From assembly GCA_021613535.1 (NCBI GenBank), contig CP075492.1, positions 1,674,001 through 1,738,000 on the forward strand: 64,000 bases of DNA. Direction: 5' to 3'. The notes beneath the pieces were generated by a model. It was not told where the DNA came from and made no database searches. It worked only from the letters and a program-made list of their open reading frames with translations. The translations under genes were made by a program, and so were the position numbers. This document shows positions 11,979-24,206 of the stretch, piece after piece; position 1 is the stretch's first letter; every line of letters starts with the position of its first letter. The DNA is from Adineta vaga (lineage: Eukaryota > Rotifera).

Positions 11979-12596
11979 ATGGCTATTGTATTTATTATAA
12001 TAATAGTTATCGTTTTACCATTAGTATTGAAAAACAACCACGCTGAACTATTATCAGATACCAATAATACTATAACATCCACAACTGGTATGTTTAGATA
12101 AAATTTTTGAAAACGAATCGATTATTAATAATTCATTGAAAAATATCTAAATTTTTCTTTAGTAATGAATTTCAATTCGTCAACTAATATATCATATGAT
12201 TATACAAGTGAATTAACTTCTGAAAGTAAAGTATTTTATCGAATAATGTCATCAAGAAAACATTATTATGAAGCATTAATGATAAATGTATCAATAACTG
12301 GAAACTATACATTGACTAGTATAGGTAATATTGATACGTATGCTTATCTATTCTACAATGATTTTAATCCATTAATGTTATGTCAAAATATCATTCAAGA
12401 AAATGATGATATGAATAATGATAATATAGAATTTCAAATTCAATCGATACTTCAATCTTCTGTAATATATATTTTAATAGTTACAACATATTATTCAAAT
12501 ACAACAGGAAGGTTTTCAATTCTTATTCAAGGTCCTGGAAAAGTTCAAATTGTTCGAATGAATTCTGTTGAATTATCATCAAGTATGATTCATTAA
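11979..12596 (+). CDS. Membrane-anchored beta-domain protein (2 exons)
   Basis: Exon 1 (11979-12087) encodes an N-terminal hydrophobic helix (MAIVFIIIIVIVLPLVL) and a Thr/Asn-rich stalk. It joins exon 2 (12163-12596) through a 75-bp intron (GTATGTTT ... TTTCTTTAG, phase 1). The product is about 180 residues. The ectodomain (KHYYEALMINVSITGNYTLT; GNIDTYAYLFYNDFNPL; VIYILIVTTYYSNTTGRFSI; then IQGPG) has the alternating strands and the 'Y-I-L-V-T-T ... G-x-F-S-I' ending of pre-peptidase C-terminal-like beta sandwiches. I see the pattern but cannot confirm homology. Topology suggests a type II membrane protein facing outward. An upstream coding exon is possible because the frame stays open to a TGA shortly before an acceptor-like TAATAG near 11940. 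Ligand and role are unknown. Confidence 0.6.
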
Positions 12597-12959
12597 AAAA
12601 TTCTAATAAAATATAAAAGAATAGTTTTAATACCACATATTAAGCTTGATAAAAGTTTCTTTTTTACGTAGAATGATACAGAAAACAAAATTCTCTTTTT
12701 TTTTCTATGCTATTTGATCATACTTCAACCGATATCATACAAATAATATTTCGATAAGTGTTGATGCTATCGCGGTATTCATTATTGAAAAGAAGAGATG
12801 AAAATGCATCTACAGTATGTTTATTCGATTTTTGTAGCGATCGAGAAAATGTTTCTTATTGTAGAAGTGTAATCAAATACTAAAGAAAGAAAGAGAATTT
12901 TTTTCTCTATCATCTGACATAAAAAGAAACTTTTATCAAGATTAATATATGATACTTCT
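12597..12959. other. Spacer between two ectodomain genes
   Basis: No domain-bearing frame was seen. A first exon for the downstream gene at 12960 could hide here but I could not locate it. Confidence 0.45.
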
Positions 12960-13520
12960 ATGTATTTAATAGGCATTATTCCACTGATATATCCTGGTAA
13001 CAGTATATATCCTATATATAATACCACTATGGGCGGTGATAGTACACCATCGGTACCGGGTTCTTCTATCGGTAATTATCCTTCAAGTGAAGGACCTGAA
13101 TATGCAATTGATAATGATACTTCAACGAAATATTTGAATTTTGGTCCATGCATTAATAATGGATATGGAGGTGATACGTGTGGACTAAATACTGGTTTCT
13201 ATATAACTTTACAAAAAGGTTTATCAGTAGTGAAAGCATTTCAAATTTGTGTGGCTAATGATGGTGTTAGACGTGATCCAATGCGAATAACATTAGAAGG
13301 AAGTAATCAATCAGGAATAAATCTTACTTTAGGTACAAGTTGGACTCTTATTTATAATGGATTTACTGATTTAGATATAATTCCATCAAGATTCTCTTGT
13401 TCATTAATGCAATGTATTAATAATTCAATTAGTTACTCAAGTTATCGCTTTCTTGTAACTGATAAACGTGGATCAGAGAATTCTGTCCAGTACTCTGAAA
13501 TTCAATTCTATGGTCATTAA
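12960..13520 (+). CDS. Discoidin/F5-8C-like galactose-binding domain protein
   Basis: The open frame of 186 residues ends at TAA 13518-13520. The core (SSIGNYPSSEGPEYAIDNDT, then TKYLNFG) is the typical start of a discoidin-like jelly roll, where 'A-I-D-x-x-x-x-T-K-Y-L-N-F' marks the loop before strand 2. It is followed by GFYITLQKGLSVVKAFQIC, DPMRITLEGSNQ, WTLIYNG, and the closing YRFLVTDKRG and YSEIQFYG. Four or more cysteines suggest an extracellular location. Such domains bind carbohydrates or membranes. The annotated ATG may not be the true start, because an acceptor-like TTTAATAG lies inside the first codons (about 12966-12973), so an exon encoding a signal or anchor may precede it. This domain type is also common in planctomycetes and other bacteria, so origin by transfer is an open possibility. 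Confidence 0.65.
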   Translation: MYLIGIIPLIYPGNSIYPIYNTTMGGDSTPSVPGSSIGNYPSSEGPEYAIDNDTSTKYLNFGPCINNGYGGDTCGLNTGFYITLQKGLSVVKAFQICVANDGVRRDPMRITLEGSNQSGINLTLGTSWTLIYNGFTDLDIIPSRFSCSLMQCINNSISYSSYRFLVTDKRGSENSVQYSEIQFYGH

Positions 13521-13582
13521 CACTTTTCCAAATAATTATTGATAAACATTCATCAATTTTTAATCAAATATTCTTTTTTTTT

Positions 13583-13642
13583 TGAGGGTATGAGTGAGAT
13601 TCAAGAGAATATACTCTCACCCTTACATCGCACCCACACCCT
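13583..13642. repeat. Telomere-like hairpin repeat, copy 2
   Basis: Begins TGAGGGTATGAGTGAG and ends CGCACCCACACCCTAAT. It lies 62 bp after the stop codon of the preceding plus-strand gene. It lacks the exact core but has AAGAGAATATACTCTC in the centre, itself a short palindrome. Confidence 0.65.
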
Positions 13643-13685
13643 AATATATTTCTTTCCAGATTAATTCAAATAAAAGTTAATCAGT

Positions 13686-14083
13686 TCATTTTCCTATTCG
13701 TTGTTCAATTTGTTTGATTATATCATAAGTGATTGTCGATGGTTTTTGATTGAGAAGTAAATTGAATAGACAAGCAATGTGATTAGCACTGAGTAACTTC
13801 ATTTGATCATTTGAAATCAATGAAGGTGGATTAGCTAATTGATGACATTGTTGTTCGAGTTCAGTCGAAAAATCAATATGAATTGGAGGTATTCCAGATG
13901 TGTATAATCATACATTCCAGTCTACTTTACTTACCTAATGAAAATATTATTCGAAATATTGAATAAAATCATCTGTATTCAGAACTCGATCACGAAATTT
14001 TTGAATATATGAACGAAGAAATTGATCAAAATCAACTTCTGAGCCAACAATATTATGTTCAACTAAATTATAATTAATCAAGA
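13686..14083 (-). pseudogene. Leukotriene A4 hydrolase / aminopeptidase B-like 3' relic
   Basis: On the minus strand, GSEVDFDQFLRSYIQKFRDR then VLNTDDFIQYFE matches the region after the zinc site of M1 metallopeptidases of the LTA4H type (family pattern G-x-F-x-x-F-L-x-x-Y-x-x-K-F, T-T-D-D-F). Further on, VDWNV, a stop, LYTSGIPPI matches the family motif V-D-W-x-x-W-L-Y-x-x-G-x-P-P, with the second Trp codon changed to TGA near 13905. A frame break also occurs before it (after ...QYFE). The C-terminal helical part (QQCHQLANPPSLISNDQMKL ... IKQIEQRIGK) runs to TGA at 13688-13686. The catalytic HExxH part is absent upstream, so only the 3' third survives. Confidence 0.7.
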
Positions 14084-15071
14084 AAATTTTTTAAATAATT
14101 CTTCAAATCGTTATGTTTCTGCTTTTGTTTTTGTTTTCTAGTTCGTAAAGTCGTGTTGATTCTCAGAAAAATCTTGGTGAAAACTGCATTATTTTAAAAT
14201 ATATTTCTCAAATGAAAAGAAGACGATTTTCTATTCGTTGTTTTTTCGAACTGTAATAAATAACTATGAAAAGTTTTTCTATGTAATCAAGAAGAACACT
14301 TGTATTTTATTTTATTCGAAAATAAAACCACAAATTAACGAATAAGTTCTTCAAATCCCAATAAATGACTCGCATCTTTTATAATATAATAAAAGAATAA
14401 CTTGTTGAAAGTCATAGTTATGTTTGTCGTAAATGAGATTAAATCTTATGTTTACATGATCAAATTGAAGATTTATTTAAAAAACAAACTCCATGTCTAA
14501 AAAATGAATCGAAGTCTCAACGGCTCAAATAAAATTGATTTAACAGATCGTCGTTCTATATTTAGTTAACCTATGATTACAATACTTCTCAGCTTTATTT
14601 ACCTCAAATTATTTTATAACTTATTCTAGCTTGTACACAATTGAACAATTTACAACGTCATATTCTCTTAATTGGTTATTTATTCATAATAAAATAGATA
14701 AACAAGAAAAAAATTTGCCTCATTTTAAAATGTATGCGAATTATGTTTTACAAATAACCACTATACACGTGTAAAAACGACAATATCATCAGTAGGGTAA
14801 TTTATGATGTATTTAACTTTATCAAAATATCATCAAACTTTTTTGTTCTTTATCAACATCATGACTATAATAAAAGAATAAAAACGACTTGTATATTTTT
14901 ATTTTCTTTTTGAAAAAACATTCGTTTTCATAGATTTCTTCAACAACTTATAGGATTTTATTTATTCTGGATAATTATTATTAATAATAGTTCGTGTTAA
15001 TATTTCGTTTCACATAGATTTAGATCAACCAACAAAGTCAAAAGAACACACATTGATTCTAAGCGAAATTA
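14084..15071. other. Intergenic, nothing recognised
   Basis: An AT-rich stretch without a domain-bearing frame. It separates the peptidase relic from the ART pseudogene. Confidence 0.5.
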
Positions 15072-16744
15072 ATGGCAACTAGACAATCCGATGTTATGAA
15101 AAGAATTAAACAAACAGCTATAAATTTAAAAACAAATATTGAACCGATGCAGAATATTATTGTGGTCTGGTTAGACAACAGCAGTATTCATCATAATAAT
15201 CCTAATCTTGAGAATACAATTACACAAATTCATTCTAAGCATCACTGATGTAAAGTATGTATGATCACTTCTGAATCAGTTGGATTATGTATTGTGCCTT
15301 GCATTCATGATATATCTCAAATTGACTCGATTTTGATCGTTTGTGACAACAAGAATCAATCTGAGCAATGGGTTAAAAATTGGTCAAAAATCAAAGGTAC
15401 TTCTATAGACATTGCAATTATTTGTCAAGAATTAAAACAAATAGTTCGTCAATGTGAACAAAACACTATACCCATCAGTTTTGTGGCACCGAGAAAGAAA
15501 TTAAATCTATTGGATCCTTTGTTTATGTATACGCAACTTATGAAAGAAATATTATTAACTATTTAAATTTGACGATACACACATAAGAGAGTTCGTTAAT
15601 TATTACTGTGATACATTTGTTGATAATGAAAATCAATTGAGTAAAGTTAAGCAATTTGTGAGCAAGTATCGTGAGAAAACGCCGATATGGTGGTATACGA
15701 CAGAGGAATTTCTATATAGGATGATGAATCGTGCTTTAAGAATGATGAATGGAGAAGTTATTACATTGATGGGTTTCTTTATCACTGATCTTCATCGATA
15801 TATAGAGGAACTACATAAACAGCAATACAGTAATCATCATTCTATTGAAGGTTTCATAGTTTATCGTGGTCAATGTCTATCAAAGAAAGATTTCAATGAA
15901 CTAGTGCAGTCTAAAGGTGGATTAATGTCATTTAATAATTTCTTATCCACCAGTAAGGATCGTAATGATTTTCTACTTTTCGCTCCAACTAATGCAAAGA
16001 ATCTTGATGTAATGAGCGTTCTTTTTATTATTAGAATTGATCCTAATCAATCAACAACACCATTTGCTTCAGTAAGCGGCTTAGGCAACTTTGAAGAAGA
16101 AAGTGAAGTTCTCTTTTCGATGCATACCATCTTTCGTATAGATGATATCAAACAATCAGATGAAACCAAACAATTCTTTGAAGTGAACTTGTTACTTACT
16201 TGTGATACCGATGAAGAACTGTACAGGCTAGGTTCCGTGCTGTCTGAACTTGATCAATCTAACACCGCTGAACGAATCTATAAAGTTTTACTTTCTCAGA
16301 CAATCGATGACAGTGAAGTGGCATTTATTTATGATGAACTCGGTTCGATCAAACGTTCCCAAGGGCAATATAAAGAAGCAATGCTACTCCATAAAAAAGC
16401 TGTGGAAAAGAAATTGCAATCACTTCCTTCCAATCATCCTGATGTGGCTGCAACCTACAGCAATATTGGCATAGTGTACTCCAGCATGGAAGATTATTCA
16501 AAAGCACTTTCATCACATATACAAGCCCTTACAATTCGACAAAAATCACTTCCTTCTAACCATCATGATATAGGATCATCGTACAACAACATGGGCATGG
16601 TGTATTACAATATGGGCGAATATAAAGAAAGCGTTTTTATTATGCACATGTGTCCTAGAAATTGGACAGCAAATATTATTACCAAACCATCATGAAGTAC
16701 AGATGTATCGGAAAAACGTCGAAAATATAAAAAGGAAATTGTAA
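15072..16744 (+). pseudogene. ADP-ribosyltransferase-TPR protein, disabled
   Basis: The remains of a typical bdelloid protein: an N-terminal region, an R-S-E type mono-ADP-ribosyltransferase domain, and kinesin-light-chain-like TPR repeats. The catalytic signature is visible: VYRGQ with the Arg (about 15860), FNNFLSTSKD (S-T-S motif, about 15937), and EEESEVLF with the E-x-E glutamates (about 16098). TPRs follow with the 42-residue spacing (HPDVAATYSNIGIVYSSMED; HHDIGSSYNNMGMVYYNMGE). Three lesions are seen: an in-frame TGA at 15246-15248, a frameshift in the AT-run near 15560-15566, and a second frameshift near 16622-16640. After the last one the expected C-terminal tail continues in another frame to TAA at 16742-16744. 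Intact members would transfer ADP-ribose from NAD+ to target proteins; this copy should not make a full product. Confidence 0.8.
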
Positions 16745-17251
16745 CTTTTATTTGTTTATTATATCTTTTTTCTCTTACATTGTCGTTCTTACCTTTCTGT
16801 TCTATATAATTTTTTGAGGGTAAGCGAGTGTGAAAGTATGTGAGGTTGATGATAAGAGTCTGAAATTGAGAATAAATCTTAGCGAAAGAAGCTTTGATAG
16901 TTCCTTTTTTTTGGTAGAAGGATGTAATCCAAACTGTCATTCTATACTATGCATGGCGAAATATGAAGAGATTAGAAACGGAAAATTTTCAAGCACATTG
17001 CTATCTCTCTTCTATAATTTTGCAATAGGTGACACTGTCAATATAGACATTTCTAAATTGTCCTCGGGCACCCCTGCTAGTTTTGAATAAACATGTGACA
17101 AGTGAAGAATAGAATAAGATATCATATCGAACTGTTCTTTGGTTGAATAACAACATTGTATTATATTAAAGAAAGTTCTGAACAAACACTGTTATCTATT
17201 GCTATAAAAGACTTATGATATTAAACAGAAAATTCATTTTCATCTTAGAGA
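16745..17251. other. Spacer with a half telomere-like motif
   Basis: Contains TTTTTGAGGGTAAGCGAGTG at about 16811, similar to the left arm of the hairpin repeats but without a right arm. The open frame 16830-17090 has no recognisable domain and I do not annotate it. Confidence 0.45.
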
Positions 17252-19460
17252 ATGTTAACTACACAAGATAAAACTCGAATGAAATTAAATTATGTAACAG
17301 TCAATACTGGGCAACCTGATGATCATTGTGAAATATCAAAGTGCGACTTTTATCAATTAATCTACACGAATTTTCCACATGTTTTGTTTTTCATAGGTCA
17401 ACACGTTCGAATGCTTTTCAATTCACTCGTCAGAAAGCTTTCTATTTATTTTTAATTTTATTTCTTATCGTTGGTGGAATCATTACGACCGTAATCGTTT
17501 CTCAATCAAGAAGAGATGAAGTACATCCTGTATTACGACGTGGTTCAATAGATGTTAGTATCTGACTATTATTTTTGATTATTTCTTATTTTGTTTTTAA
17601 ATTTAGAATAAATATAAATCATCAGAAAGACTTGGTCATATGAATATTTATATGCGTAAAGAAAATAGAGGTGGTAATGGGCAACGACCTAAACCACTTC
17701 GTTTTCCTGTTGCTCGTTATAATCGCAACCAACTTCGTATATTTAATTAAAAATCTTTTCATCTTCTTTTTCATTATTATTTCTTTATTCTTAGCTTTAC
17801 ATGGTCCATTTCTTAGTTTTATGCCTTCAATTCCAATGTTTGTCGATCGATTAACTAAACAAACAATCATTTTTTCACCTAGTGGTGGTAGTCAGTATTC
17901 CGACTTTTGTTTATTATTCATTTCTTTTTGTCTTTCCTTTATATAGCTTATATAATACCACCATTAATCAATTTTTATGGTAAAATGTATTCAGTCGCAG
18001 AATTAATTGCATATGGATATGCAAGTTTAGTTAGTAGTGGTGTTCCACCTATTCCTCCAATGAATTTCTTACCTTATTTTCAACCAACACCATGTTTGTT
18101 ATTTTTCTAATCATCTTTTCTTTTTTCATATATCTTGCATTCTATTTATTTAGTATATGGTCCAGATATACCAAGAATAAATCCAATGACTGGCAGTTTT
18201 AGTGATGGTGTTCGAACAAATTATCATTCATTTAAAATTCCAAAATATGAAAGTTCCAATTATGAATCATCAGAAGAAGAAAATTATAATGATGAAGATC
18301 ATTATGATCGACGACCTAAATATCGTGAACGAAATGATAGAAGACCACGTTATCGTGTACCAGATAAACAGGAAAAAGATTCTGATAAAGTTTGCAATAT
18401 AAAATTTAGTTCACCTGTTTCATATGCACCAGATGAGGATGCAGAAACTGTATATGTTTACGATTTTAATAATGATAAAATTGATGATATTGTTGCACTT
18501 TATTACAAAATAAGTAAGATGAGTATTTTATTGGGTAAAGGTGATGGAAAGTTTAAAGACCCAATTTGGATTTCCACAGGTGATAATTCTGGCCCATATG
18601 AATTGAGTGCTGCTGACATTAATCATGACAATAAGCTCGATATTGTAATAAGTAATTATGATGGAAATAATATTGCAATATATCTTGGTAATGGAAAAGG
18701 AAATTTTGATCTTTATAAAACTTATAATACAGGTGAAGATTCAAATCCACTGGGAGTTACTCTTGCTGACATTAATGATGACAATGATTTAGATTTATTA
18801 GTTAGTTGTTATACAGCAAATAATGTACAAATTTATCTTGGAAAAGGTAATGGTGAATTTAGTCATCATGAAACATATGAAACAGGTGCTAGTTCAGGTC
18901 CAGCAATAATTGTTGTTGATGATTTTAATAAAGATCGCAAATTAGATTTTGCTCTTACTCATTTTGGTTCAAATGAAATTGTTATTTATTTTGGTAAAGG
19001 CAATGGAGATTTTATTAAAAAATATACTTATGAAACAGGTGACGGTCCATACAATCCAGTTTTAGGTGACTTTAATTATGATGGAAAAATTGATATGGCA
19101 ACAGGAAATTATCGAAGTAATACAACAAATATTTTTCATGGACAAGGTAATGGAAAATTTGAACTTAAATATACTTTATCAACTGGAAAAGATTCAATGC
19201 CGTATTCAATTGCTGCAACTGATTTTAATAATGATAAGATATTAGATCTTGTTGTTGCAAATTCGAATATGGATGCTGTAGGAATTTTCCTTGGAATCGG
19301 TAATGGAAATTTTAAAAAGGTGCAATATGTTCAAAATGGTGATAATACGAATCCATATACAGCTGCTGTTGGCGATTTTAATCGAGATGGTTTATCAGAT
19401 ATTGTTACAGCAAATTTTCAAAGTGGAGATGTGAGAGTATTATTAAATAAATGTTCATAA
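17252..19460 (+). CDS. FG-GAP/VCBS beta-propeller membrane protein (6 exons)
   Basis: Six exons read continuously: 17252-17340, 17397-17553, 17607-17736, 17795-17887, 17947-18093, 18154-19460. Introns are 53-60 bp with GT-AG ends. An N-terminal TM helix (AFYLFLILFLIVGGIITTVI) marks a type II membrane protein. It is followed by a Pro-rich juxtamembrane part, an acidic/Arg-rich stretch (YESSEEENYNDEDHYDRRPK), and seven FG-GAP/VCBS repeats from about 18440 to the end. Each has a Ca-binding-like loop, D-x-N-x-D-x-x-x-D (DFNNDKIDDI, DINHDNKLDI, DINDDNDLDL, DFNKDRKLDF, DFNYDGKIDM, DFNNDKILDL, DFNRDGLSDI), and a LGKGDGKF-type turn. This predicts a seven-bladed propeller like the integrin alpha head, extracellular, for adhesion or ligand binding. 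It ends at TAA 19458-19460 with CS, a likely disulfide to the Cys before blade 1. Confidence 0.85.
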
Positions 19461-19479
19461 AATGAACATTCAGCATTTG

Positions 19480-19524
19480 AAGGGTGTGGGTACCTATCCT
19501 CTCTTATGCATCACACACACACAT
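19480..19524. repeat. Telomere-like hairpin repeat, copy 3
   Basis: GAAGGGTGTGGGTACC opens the element and TCACACACACACATT closes it. It starts 20 bp after the FG-GAP gene stop codon. The right arm has degenerated to CA repeats. Confidence 0.55.
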
Positions 19525-19976
19525 TATATGTTATTTCGATAAAAATAAAAATATAATTTCTTTTTACGCATTAACTTGAATATTTCTTTAAAAATAATTG
19601 ACACGAAGATATATCGACGTTTTTCTTTAACTTCAATTTATAATATCTTATGCTTTCTTGAACATTAAAATCTCGAGTTTTCAAAAACTGGATCTCATGC
19701 TCGTTTGTGGAGAGTATAAAATGACTATAGAGTACAAAAAACAACATTGCACTTATTCATTATGATATTAGTTCATAATTTTACACTATGTCTTAGTCTA
19801 ATAATGAGTAAACAGATTTCAGGTAAAACAAATTGAATTAAGATTATTATGATATTGCCTTCCGATTCATTCTTCGCAGGAGCAGATAATTGGAATTACG
19901 AGCAGATCATAATAGAACTTGTCGTTATTCTTATGAAAAACCAATAAACATAATATAATATTTCTTTCTATTTCAG

Positions 19977-21339
19977 CTGTTTTCTACAATTAGCCAAAAT
20001 TCTGTCCTAATGCAACATGGAGTCCAAATGCGACAACGTTTTCAGATTCTAATTTAGTTGGTTCACGTCCGTTTGGTCTATTTATCAATAATTATGATCA
20101 TATTTATGTGGCAAATAGAGCTGATGGTTTGATTCGAATTTGGCTAAATGGAAGTAGTAATGTAACAATGACAATTTTCACAAATATTGTATCACCATTG
20201 AGTGTTTTTGTTACAAATCAAGATGATATTTAAATTGATAATGGTGATGTCAATGGTCTTGTAAATAAACTTACATTAAATACATCAATGAGTTCTTTAA
20301 TAATGTCTATTGGTAAAGCATGTTTTGGTCTATTTATTGACGTTAATAATATTATCTATTGTTCAATACGTGATCTTAATCAAGTTGTTGCAAGATCATT
20401 GAATAGTAATTCATACATTGTTAAAGTTGTGGCTGATACAAAATGCTCTGGTTCTACACCAGATATGCTCAACTCTCCAGCTGGAATCTTTGTCAATAAA
20501 AATCTCGACTTGTACGTAGCAGATTGTGGTAATAATCGAATTCAACTATTTCAAACAGGGCAATCAATAACAACAACAATAGCAGGATTTGGATCAACAA
20601 ATATTACCACACTTAATTGTCCCTTGGATGTCGTTCTTGATGCGAATAATTATTTGTTTATTGTCAATAGTAATAATCATCGTATCGTTGGTTCAGGTCC
20701 TTCTGGTTTTCGATGGATAATAGGATGTTCAGGTTCGGGTGGTTCAGCGCTCGATCAATTGTTGTTTCCATCAACATTGAGTTTCGATACCTATGGAAAT
20801 ATATTCATTGTTGATTTAGGCAATAATCGAATTCAAAAATTTACTTTATTATCAGATTCATCCGGTAAGTAAACACATTATTTTGAACTGAATGGAAAGA
20901 TATGATAGATTAAGAAACAATAACACTTTTGTCAGATAAGCTATGTGATATATCGATTAATTGCAGATCAAACTACATTGAAAGTCATTCCAACGACAAT
21001 TGCTTTAATAACAACCCAACTTCGAAAAGGTTTTTTCGATTCTTTATAACGTTTATAAAATAACTTAGTTTTAGTAGATGTTACTTCTATGAATATAATC
21101 ACAACAAAAACTATACAAAATACGGCTACAACTCGAAAAGATTTGTTGGACGAAACCACAGCACAGACTGCAACAACAATGAAAGACATTGTTTTCACAG
21201 GTGAAACGATAACAAAAAACTTCTACAGATGTCACAACTACACCAACAGGTTCGTTTATTTAACACTGTTTAGACGAGTAAATACTTAAACCTATCTGTT
21301 CCTTTTACAGATACAACAACTCCGAACAATACGGCACAA
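19977..21339 (+). pseudogene. NHL-repeat protein, decayed
   Basis: Five NHL-type blades are readable in frame 2: FGLFINNYDHIYVANRADGL; FGLFIDVNNIIYCSIRDLNQ; AGIFVNKNLDLYVADCGNNR; LDVVLDANNYLFIVNSNNHR; STLSFDTYGNIFIVDLGNNR. They follow the FCPNATWSPNATTF segment that usually starts the ectodomain in bdelloid NHL proteins. Two lesions are seen: a frame break just before that segment (about 19996) and an in-frame TAA at 20231-20233 where the family normally has Tyr. The propeller exon ends at a GTAAGT near 20869. Thr-rich mini-exons that would form a stalk can be traced downstream (for example 20967-21021, about 21076-21128 and 21311-21339), but their joins are uncertain. An intact protein would be a secreted or anchored beta-propeller. 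This copy is likely non-functional. Confidence 0.7.
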
Positions 21340-21704
21340 ATTTCAAAAGGTTTGCATATTCTGAATATTACATATATTTCCTTGTCTTTTTTTATAGTCT
21401 ATTTAGGAATTATATTGTTTTTGCATCTTTATTTTCCTGAATGGATCACTCTTATCACATCACAAATTGCGTCAATTCTAATTTGTGATATTCTTCTTTG
21501 TTGAGTGTGAAGACATGGATACTATCATTCCTATAGTCACATCGAACCTATTCATCATCAATTAAAAACTATGTCAAGAGCATAAAGCTGATTTAATTAT
21601 TTTCTTCGTTCATTTTATATCAATTTTGATTCTTAAAAATAAAATAAATGTGGAAAAAAATGTCAAAGTATTGTTCAAGATAATTGAAAACTTTTCGTTT
21701 TTTT
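21340..21704. other. Convergent intergenic spacer
   Basis: Lies between the end of the NHL relic (plus) and the stop of the ectodomain gene (minus). No gene seen. Confidence 0.5.
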
Positions 21705-24206
21705 TTAATTAAGAATGCGTTTCATCCGTTGTTTGTGTCGACTTTTCGCTTGAATATTAACTGGATTAAATGTATGGGAGAGTTTAGTAAATGCAGCATA
21801 CATTGCCAGACCATGAATAGGCATTAATATAACTAGGAAAACAGCTGTCATTAGTCCTACAGTTGACTTACATGCATCTTCCTATTCGATTGATTTACAT
21901 ATAACTAATCATATTCAAAATAAAATAAATAACTTACAAAATCTCTTGGATACATGACAGCAACTGTTGATTCAGTGGTTACACCTGATGTTGTTGGACC
22001 TGCTGTTGTCGGAGCTATAAAAAAAGAAATAAAAATTTAAATGATAATAATAACAAAAAAAACAGATCTTCCTACCAGCTGTAGTTGGAGGTGAAGTTGT
22101 GGCAGTTGTTCCATTAGTTGTAATAAGAGCTGTTGTTGTTACTACAATACCAGTTGTTGTTAACTATCGATATACAGAATAGTATTTAGATGTATATGAA
22201 TAAACTTACGAGAGTATTGATACTAGTTGTTGATGTTGGTTTTGTTGTCACTGTTATTGTTGTAAATGGTGTTGTTGTTGTCGTGGTTGTACTTGAAACA
22301 GCTGGATTCCAAATATTAAATCGCCAAAATGTTTTATCACGAATTGGTGCTGATTCAGCATCTTTTAAATTTCAAGTCATTTGATAAACTTCATTCTTAT
22401 GAAAAATAAAAGCAAAAACTTACGACAAAAAACACTTCCACTTGCAAATCCACTATCCATTGTTACATAGTAGAATGCACCGGGTGTCCATGTGTAATTT
22501 GTAATAATGACAATTGTATATCCAGTATAAATAATATTTTGGTGAATATCCCGCATCATAACACAGAACTGATGCGTTTGTAGTATCATCGTTAAAACAG
22601 ATTTTTGTGTCATCACGAGATGGACGACCTACGGAGCCTGTTGCTAAAAAGAATAATCATAATAAAAGATTAAAAAACCAAACATAAAATTTACCTTGAA
22701 TTGAAAACTTAGTCTGATTTTGAAAGACAGTACCAAATGGACTTGCTGATCCTTGTACAACTTTTGGAAGAATAAGATCTGGCGATGTATAATCAACTAA
22801 ATATGTTATACACCATGGATCTGATTGTAGACTACTATTGTCGACAGCACCAGCACAAAAACCTTGAGGACCAGCTTGTGACTGGAGTGGTGTCCATGTC
22901 AATGTCATCGTTCATATATCTTCAAATGCAAAAGTTTTTCTCATTCTTATTACTGATAAGAATCAATTACTTACTAGTACTTGGATTACTAATCGTACTA
23001 TGTATCATTCCAAGTGGTGAACTAGTAACAAAATCAACAATAGTTTGACCGGGACAATATGTTTGTACAACTATAGTTTCATTGAATTGAACACCTGCGA
23101 TAAACATTGAAAATATAAGAAAAAAAAGTTTGATCAATTGTACTTACCAACTGGAACTCCAATACAAGCTGAAAGAAATTAAATAAAAACAGACGAAGTA
23201 TTGAATATTTGAGGTTAAGTGAAAAATATATTCATACCTCTGTTTGGACGATTACCAATGATTGCAGGACGTTGTGCACATGCACCACCAGAAGGTGTAT
23301 ATCCATAGAATAGAAATACTACTGGAATTGAACTCATTGGATTCACAGCAAAACTATCATAATAATCTTCAATTTGAATAGAACATGCATAATAGATATT
23401 GGCAGTTGGTAGAGTAAAAGATAATGTACAATTGGATCCAGTTAGTACAGTTCCAGACGGTAATGCACTACAAACACCTGCGCATTCATCTGCTCGATTG
23501 TAATTTGTTCCACTATTTGAATTTGACCAACGACATGACAATACATCAGTGCCATCATTATCTGCCATTTGTATGACATGGGTAATTCGTTGACCTATGG
23601 GATAGAATACAACCGGTAATGTCGTTGTAACAGGACTTGTATTGATAAAACCATCAGGTCTTAAACCTAAATTCAGTCGATTAATAACTGACCAATATCC
23701 AGTAGTGTCAATATAAAGAGCACTCAACCATGCATTTCCTGTAAAACCCATTGTAATCGATGTTGTCAATGGTAATGTCACTAAATCGTAACGTTCACCA
23801 CCCCATGATGAAATAATTGGAAGTATGTTACAATCTGTTGTCTTCACAACAATTGAAAGTCCAGAATAAGTGGAACTTGAACAATTTGCCATACATCCCA
23901 TAGTGCCGGTAACTGGAATAGACATTTGTGCAGTAACATCTGCTTCCGTACAATAAGGTGGACCACCAAAATAGGTCGCTTTTCGATCAAAAAAATATCT
24001 TTGATGTATGAGAATTTGTGCACTACTGCCTGATGGTGTGCTATTCAATGGACGCCTGAAAAGTAGAACATTCAGCGTTAAACTAGAGATAAGATAGAAA
24101 GAAATTAGACTAACCATGAAATAATACCACCACGAAAATGTGATCCATCAATGATATTATATAATGAACACAAGACTAACAATGAAAGACAAAAATGTTG
24201 TCCCAT
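21705..24206 (-). CDS. Type I multi-exon ectodomain protein with Thr-rich stalk
   Basis: Exon 1 (24206-24115) gives a signal peptide (MGQHFCLSLLVLCSLYNIID) and SHFRGGIIS. It is spliced (GTTAGT ... TTTTCAG) to WRPLNSTPSGSSAQILIHQR, the 'H-F-R-G-G-x-I-x-W' start known from a widespread metazoan family of large uncharacterised ectodomain proteins. The next exons carry ITHVIQMADNDGTDVLSCRW, DECAGVCSALPSG, GPQGFCAGAVDNSS and TWTPGAFYYVTMDSGFASGS. Then come Thr-rich stalk exons (about 22360-22208, 22145-22077, 22016-21951), and a last exon with a TM helix (GLMTAVFLVILMPIHGLAMY) and a basic tail ending at TAA 21707-21705. One frame break is seen in the exon around 22620-22425: an extra base in an A/T run near 22537-22540. 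The copy may therefore be disabled, unless this is a sequencing error. Function unknown; cell-surface location is clear. Confidence 0.7.

Noticed and set aside
16830-17090. Open frame of 86 residues after the ART pseudogene
   Set aside because: No recognisable domain or signal, and part overlaps a telomere-like motif; probably chance.
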